NCBI GenBank assembly: GCA_028768525.1 | Contig: CP054837.1 | Coordinates: 1,346,001 to 1,410,000 of the forward strand | Direction of reading: 5' to 3' | DNA from: Desulfobacter sp. | GTDB lineage: Bacteria > Desulfobacterota > Desulfobacteria > Desulfobacterales > Desulfobacteraceae | Length of the DNA: 64,000 bases | Shown here: positions 61,268 to 64,000 of the stretch, one piece after another | How positions within the stretch are numbered: the stretch's first letter is position 1 | Layout: each line of letters opens with the position of its first letter | Program-made: the position numbers and the translations under genes | Notes under the pieces: model-generated | Databases searched by the model: none | The model's input: the letters and a program-made list of their open reading frames with translations, nothing else | What the model was told of the DNA's origin: nothing

Positions 61268-62620
61268 ATGGGCACCATACTTGTCGCAGACGATGACCCG
61301 GGCATACTGGGCATACTGAAAATGAGGCTTGAACTGGAGGACTACAAGGTTATTGCAGTGGAAACCGCGACGGCCGCCCTCACTGCGGTGGAAACCCATA
61401 CCCTGGAACTGGCCATCATTGATCTGCAACTGGGCAATGAAAACGGCATCCAACTCATGAAACAGGTAAAAAAAATCCGGCCCGACCTGCCCGTTATCAT
61501 CCTCACCGCCCACGGCACCATTAAGAATGCGGTGGAGGCGATTCAAAAGGGGGCCTATACCTACCTGACAAAACCATTTGACGACGGAGAACTGATCCAC
61601 CACGTCCAGCTGGGATGCGAAAAGAACAGGCTCACCGAAGAAATCAACGCGCTAAAGCAAATGCTCCAGAGCAAATTCGGCTTTGACAATATCATTGCAA
61701 AAGATGAAAAAATGATTGCCGTTCTCAAATCGGTGATCCAGGCCTCCCAGATCGACTCCACCATCCTCCTCCAGGGGGAAAGCGGCACGGGAAAAGAACT
61801 CATGGCCAAATCCATCCACGTGGCCAGCGCAAGGAGGGATGCGCCCTTCATTGCCGTAAACTGTGCCGCCATTCCCGAAGCCCTCTTTGAAAGCGAATTG
61901 TTCGGGGTGAAAAAAGGGGCATTCACCGGGGCGGATAAAGATAAAATTGGATTTCTTGAAAAGGCGGAAAACGGCAGTTTTTTTTTCGATGAGATTTCGG
62001 AAATCCCCATCTCCACCCAGGCCAAGCTGCTCAGGGCACTCCAGGAAAATGAATTCTATCCCCTGGGCGGCAATGAGAAAATCAAACTCAAGGCAAGGAT
62101 CATCGCCGCAACCAACACCAACCTGGAAGAAGAGGTCAAAAAAAACCGGTTCCGACAGGATCTTTATTACCGGATCCGGGTGATCCCCATCACCCTGCCC
62201 CCGTTAAGGGAGCGACGCGCCTGTATTCCGCTGCTGACCCATTGTTTTCTGGCGCAGTTCAGCCGGGAAATGAACAGGAACGTTACCCGGTTTTCAGAAG
62301 CGGCCATGACAAAGCTGTGCCAGGCCCCGTGGCCGGGAAATATCCGGGAGCTTAAAAATGTGGTGGAGTATTGTGTGGCCATGTCCCAGACCAAAACCAT
62401 TCCCGAGGAACTGGTACTCATGGGCGAAGAGCCTCCCCGGACCGATCTGAAGCCCTTTAAGGAGGCCAAGCGGGATTTTGAAAAAAAATACATCATCGAG
62501 CTGCTGACCCTGACCTCAGGCAATGTGAGCCAGGCCGCAAAAATGGCCGGCAAATACCGGGCGGATTTCTACGAGCAGATGAAAAAATGCGACCTCAATG
62601 CTGAAGACTTCAGGGGATGA
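61268..62620 (+). CDS. Sigma-54-dependent response regulator (GlrR-like)
   Basis: A 450-residue NtrC-type activator. Receiver (~1-120): DDD at 8-10, phospho-acceptor D52 (AIIDLQLGNENG) and lysine in LTKPF. AAA+ domain: Walker A GESGTGKELM, sigma-54 contact loop GAFTGA, Walker B FFFDEISEI, R-finger region LRERRACIPLL. The C-terminal HTH reads SGNVSQAAKMAGKYRADFYE. The ATG at 61268 follows AAAGGAGCGG. It is the output of the kinase-lipoprotein-regulator operon and should open sigma-54 promoters, perhaps including sRNA genes as in enterobacteria. Confidence 0.94.
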   Translation: MGTILVADDDPGILGILKMRLELEDYKVIAVETATAALTAVETHTLELAIIDLQLGNENGIQLMKQVKKIRPDLPVIILTAHGTIKNAVEAIQKGAYTYLTKPFDDGELIHHVQLGCEKNRLTEEINALKQMLQSKFGFDNIIAKDEKMIAVLKSVIQASQIDSTILLQGESGTGKELMAKSIHVASARRDAPFIAVNCAAIPEALFESELFGVKKGAFTGADKDKIGFLEKAENGSFFFDEISEIPISTQAKLLRALQENEFYPLGGNEKIKLKARIIAATNTNLEEEVKKNRFRQDLYYRIRVIPITLPPLRERRACIPLLTHCFLAQFSREMNRNVTRFSEAAMTKLCQAPWPGNIRELKNVVEYCVAMSQTKTIPEELVLMGEEPPRTDLKPFKEAKRDFEKKYIIELLTLTSGNVSQAAKMAGKYRADFYEQMKKCDLNAEDFRG

Positions 62621-62652
62621 GGCCGTCCGATGGCCGCCGGCCGGTGACGTTC

Positions 62653-63918
62653 TCAGGCCAGATGGTCCACCGCCCGGTATGCCGAGGCGATGGAAATTCC
62701 TGATCCTGATTTTTCCCGTTTCCAGTCCTGGTGGGCCAGGATGGAACCGGCGGCATAGAGTTTGGGATGGAAGACCTTGCCGCCCCGGCCCAGGGGCCTG
62801 AAGCATTCATCGGTTTCAAGGCCGGACCGGTTCACCCCATGACCCTTTGGATTGAAAAAATCACGGCGGAACCATTCTCTCCGGTCCCTGGGCTGGGTGA
62901 CAGGCAGATCAAAGAGCATTTCCCTGATATTTCCTGACGCATTGACCCCGAGCCCCCGGCCCATGAACCGGCCTGTGGCCAGTATCAGGTTTTCGGCCCG
63001 GACCTCCCGGACAGCAATCCCTTCGCTCACCTCAAAACTGAATCCTGCTTCCCCATGGGTAATATCTTTTACCATCACCGGATAATGGCGGACCTTACTT
63101 GCCGGCAGCTGCCCGAGAAAAGCCTCTTTGGTACGCATGCCCGTAACGGACGGTGCCAGGGTGGGGATTTCAAATACGGTTTTGCCCAGGGCCTTCTCGA
63201 TCTTGTTTTTCAGTTCCTCAAACCGGTAAATGCCCAGAATGGCCGGCAGGCCCACGGTATCATAACCGGCAGTATGGGGCCGGAGCACCCCGATAAACCG
63301 GGAAAGGATATCCGGGGTTTCAAGGTCCCAGGTCAGGCGCTCGCACATGAGGTCCCCTGCGGTCTCCCGGCCCGGGAATTCCACGGTGACACTGCCCATG
63401 CAGGGGTGGTGTTTTTTCAAACTCTGGGCCATCTGCCTGGCGCCGAACCCTTTGAGGCCCCGGATGTCCACAATGAGAATTTTCTTTTTTTCCGCCAGGG
63501 CCCGGGTGCCGGCATACATGGCTGAGGGGACGCACCAGGTGGACTTGAGGGTGCCTGCCGGGGTGATGATTTTCTGGTTGGTTTCAGGGGTGCAATGGTA
63601 TTGGATGCCGGACGTATTCATGAATCCGGTAAACTCTTCAAAGCCCTGGACAATATCCTCCCGGCCCACTTTGGCATAGGGATGATCGGGCTGCAATTTC
63701 GTCAGGGCCGCAATTCCCTCAAAAGGGTTGTCAAAGGCCGGCATATCCGAACCGGGGATCCGTGAAAAAAGATCCAGGCAGCCGCTGGAAAAAGAGATTT
63801 CAGAGGCCTTGCCCACGCATACCACGGAAAGCCCCCGGTTGGCGGCGAAAATGGCGGCGGCCATGCCGGCCATGCCGGCACCGATGACGGCGACATTACA
63901 ATTAACTGGCTTATTCAT
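62653..63918 (-). CDS. glpB: Anaerobic glycerol-3-phosphate dehydrogenase subunit B
   Basis: A ~421-residue FAD protein. The N-terminal dinucleotide fold reads NVAVIGAGMAGMAAAIFAAN, followed by the GlpB segments SEISFSSGCLDLFSRIPG, LKGFGARQMAQSL and the C-terminal LGVNASGNIREMLFDLPVTQ, GRGGKVFHPKLYAAGSILAH, then SGISIASAYRA. Its role is to help pass electrons from glycerol-3-phosphate, oxidised by GlpA, towards the quinone pool. I use the ATG at 63918 (MNKPVN) with GGAAGAGG upstream; it overlaps the stop of the upstream gene by 8 bases, as expected for a glpABC-type operon. Confidence 0.9.
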   Translation of the reverse strand: MNKPVNCNVAVIGAGMAGMAAAIFAANRGLSVVCVGKASEISFSSGCLDLFSRIPGSDMPAFDNPFEGIAALTKLQPDHPYAKVGREDIVQGFEEFTGFMNTSGIQYHCTPETNQKIITPAGTLKSTWCVPSAMYAGTRALAEKKKILIVDIRGLKGFGARQMAQSLKKHHPCMGSVTVEFPGRETAGDLMCERLTWDLETPDILSRFIGVLRPHTAGYDTVGLPAILGIYRFEELKNKIEKALGKTVFEIPTLAPSVTGMRTKEAFLGQLPASKVRHYPVMVKDITHGEAGFSFEVSEGIAVREVRAENLILATGRFMGRGLGVNASGNIREMLFDLPVTQPRDRREWFRRDFFNPKGHGVNRSGLETDECFRPLGRGGKVFHPKLYAAGSILAHQDWKREKSGSGISIASAYRAVDHLA

Positions 63919-64000
63919 CATCCTCTTCCATTCCAAACAGGGCGCATAAAAAAGATTCCTGGAGTTCCACCCGCATCAGCTCCTTGTCCCGGACCAGGGG
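63911..64000 (-). CDS. C-terminal end of the gene upstream of glpB, probably glpA
   Basis: The minus-strand frame enters at the window edge and encodes ...LVRDKELMRVELQESFLCAL then FGMEEDDE before a TAA at 63911-63913, about 29 residues. It overlaps the glpB start by 8 bases, so it belongs to the same operon. glpA normally precedes glpB, and the helical, charged tail would fit, but too little is visible to prove it. Confidence 0.6.
   Translation of the reverse strand, partial: PLVRDKELMRVELQESFLCALFGMEEDDE

Noticed and set aside
1..64000. CRISPR arrays and rRNA genes
   Set aside because: No regularly spaced 20-40 bp repeats and no rRNA-like sequence were seen anywhere in the window.

Overview
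The window looks like a chromosomal piece of a strictly anaerobic, probably sulfate-reducing Desulfobacterota bacterium (Desulfobacteraceae-like). This is inferred from the gene mix: a 2-oxoacid:ferredoxin oxidoreductase, a molybdopterin oxidoreductase beside a multi-[4Fe-4S] protein, anaerobic glycerol-3-phosphate dehydrogenase GlpB, a GEMM-I riboswitch with EAL-HDOD and HD-GYP genes, a PEP-CTERM protein and a diadenylate cyclase fused to YbbR domains. No species-level marker was seen.

Region 1 (1-15.9 kb) is visibly AT-richer and is the right-hand part of an integrative island. Its right border is the 3' half of a tRNA-Gln(CTG) gene (15839-15887) with no 5' half in front of it, next to a tyrosine integrase (14269-15495). 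The left border lies outside the window. The island carries the 3' end of a large unidentified protein, a hypothetical gene, decayed fragments, and a large STAND/NACHT-like NTPase with a C-terminal PD-(D/E)XK nuclease, which resembles an anti-phage effector. That NTPase gene is broken twice: by an in-frame TGA and by an IS21-family element. The element's ends, inverted repeats and 8-bp target duplication can be read exactly, and removing it restores the frame. A second tyrosine recombinase, an AlpA-like gene, a coiled-coil gene, a nested inverted-repeat structure, a tRNA-Val-like fragment and a 52-bp miniature relic with IS21-like ends fill the rest.

Region 2 (16-25.2 kb) is host backbone: acyltransferase, CreA, a TetR regulator with its palindrome also placed before a C_GCAxxG_C_C gene, a GEMM-I riboswitch before a small protein and an EAL-HDOD protein, an NCS2 purine permease, an IHF/HU subunit, a DUF4412 exported protein and a PEP-CTERM protein.

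Region 3 (25.7-40.1 kb) holds a thioesterase/molybdopterin oxidoreductase/iron-sulfur operon divergent from a GlxA-type regulator, then PBP1B with a TPR lipoprotein, a DUF2914 protein, the CdaA-YbbR fusion, a UvrD-like helicase, a YciI protein, a small lipoprotein and RecD2.

Region 4 (40.5-47.8 kb) is a cluster of poorly characterised exported proteins, two facing sets of genes that include a LecA/PA-IL-like lectin and a protein with triplicated VQDFY motifs. Region 5 (48-64 kb) contains an HD-GYP phosphodiesterase, an unrecognised 614-residue protein, OsmC, a GntR regulator divergent from a two-subunit 2-oxoacid:ferredoxin oxidoreductase, a methyltransferase whose ribosome site lies inside a terminator hairpin, a 7TMR-DISM sensor, a periplasmic binding protein, a GlrK-QseG-GlrR-like three-gene signalling operon, and glpB with the end of the gene upstream of it.
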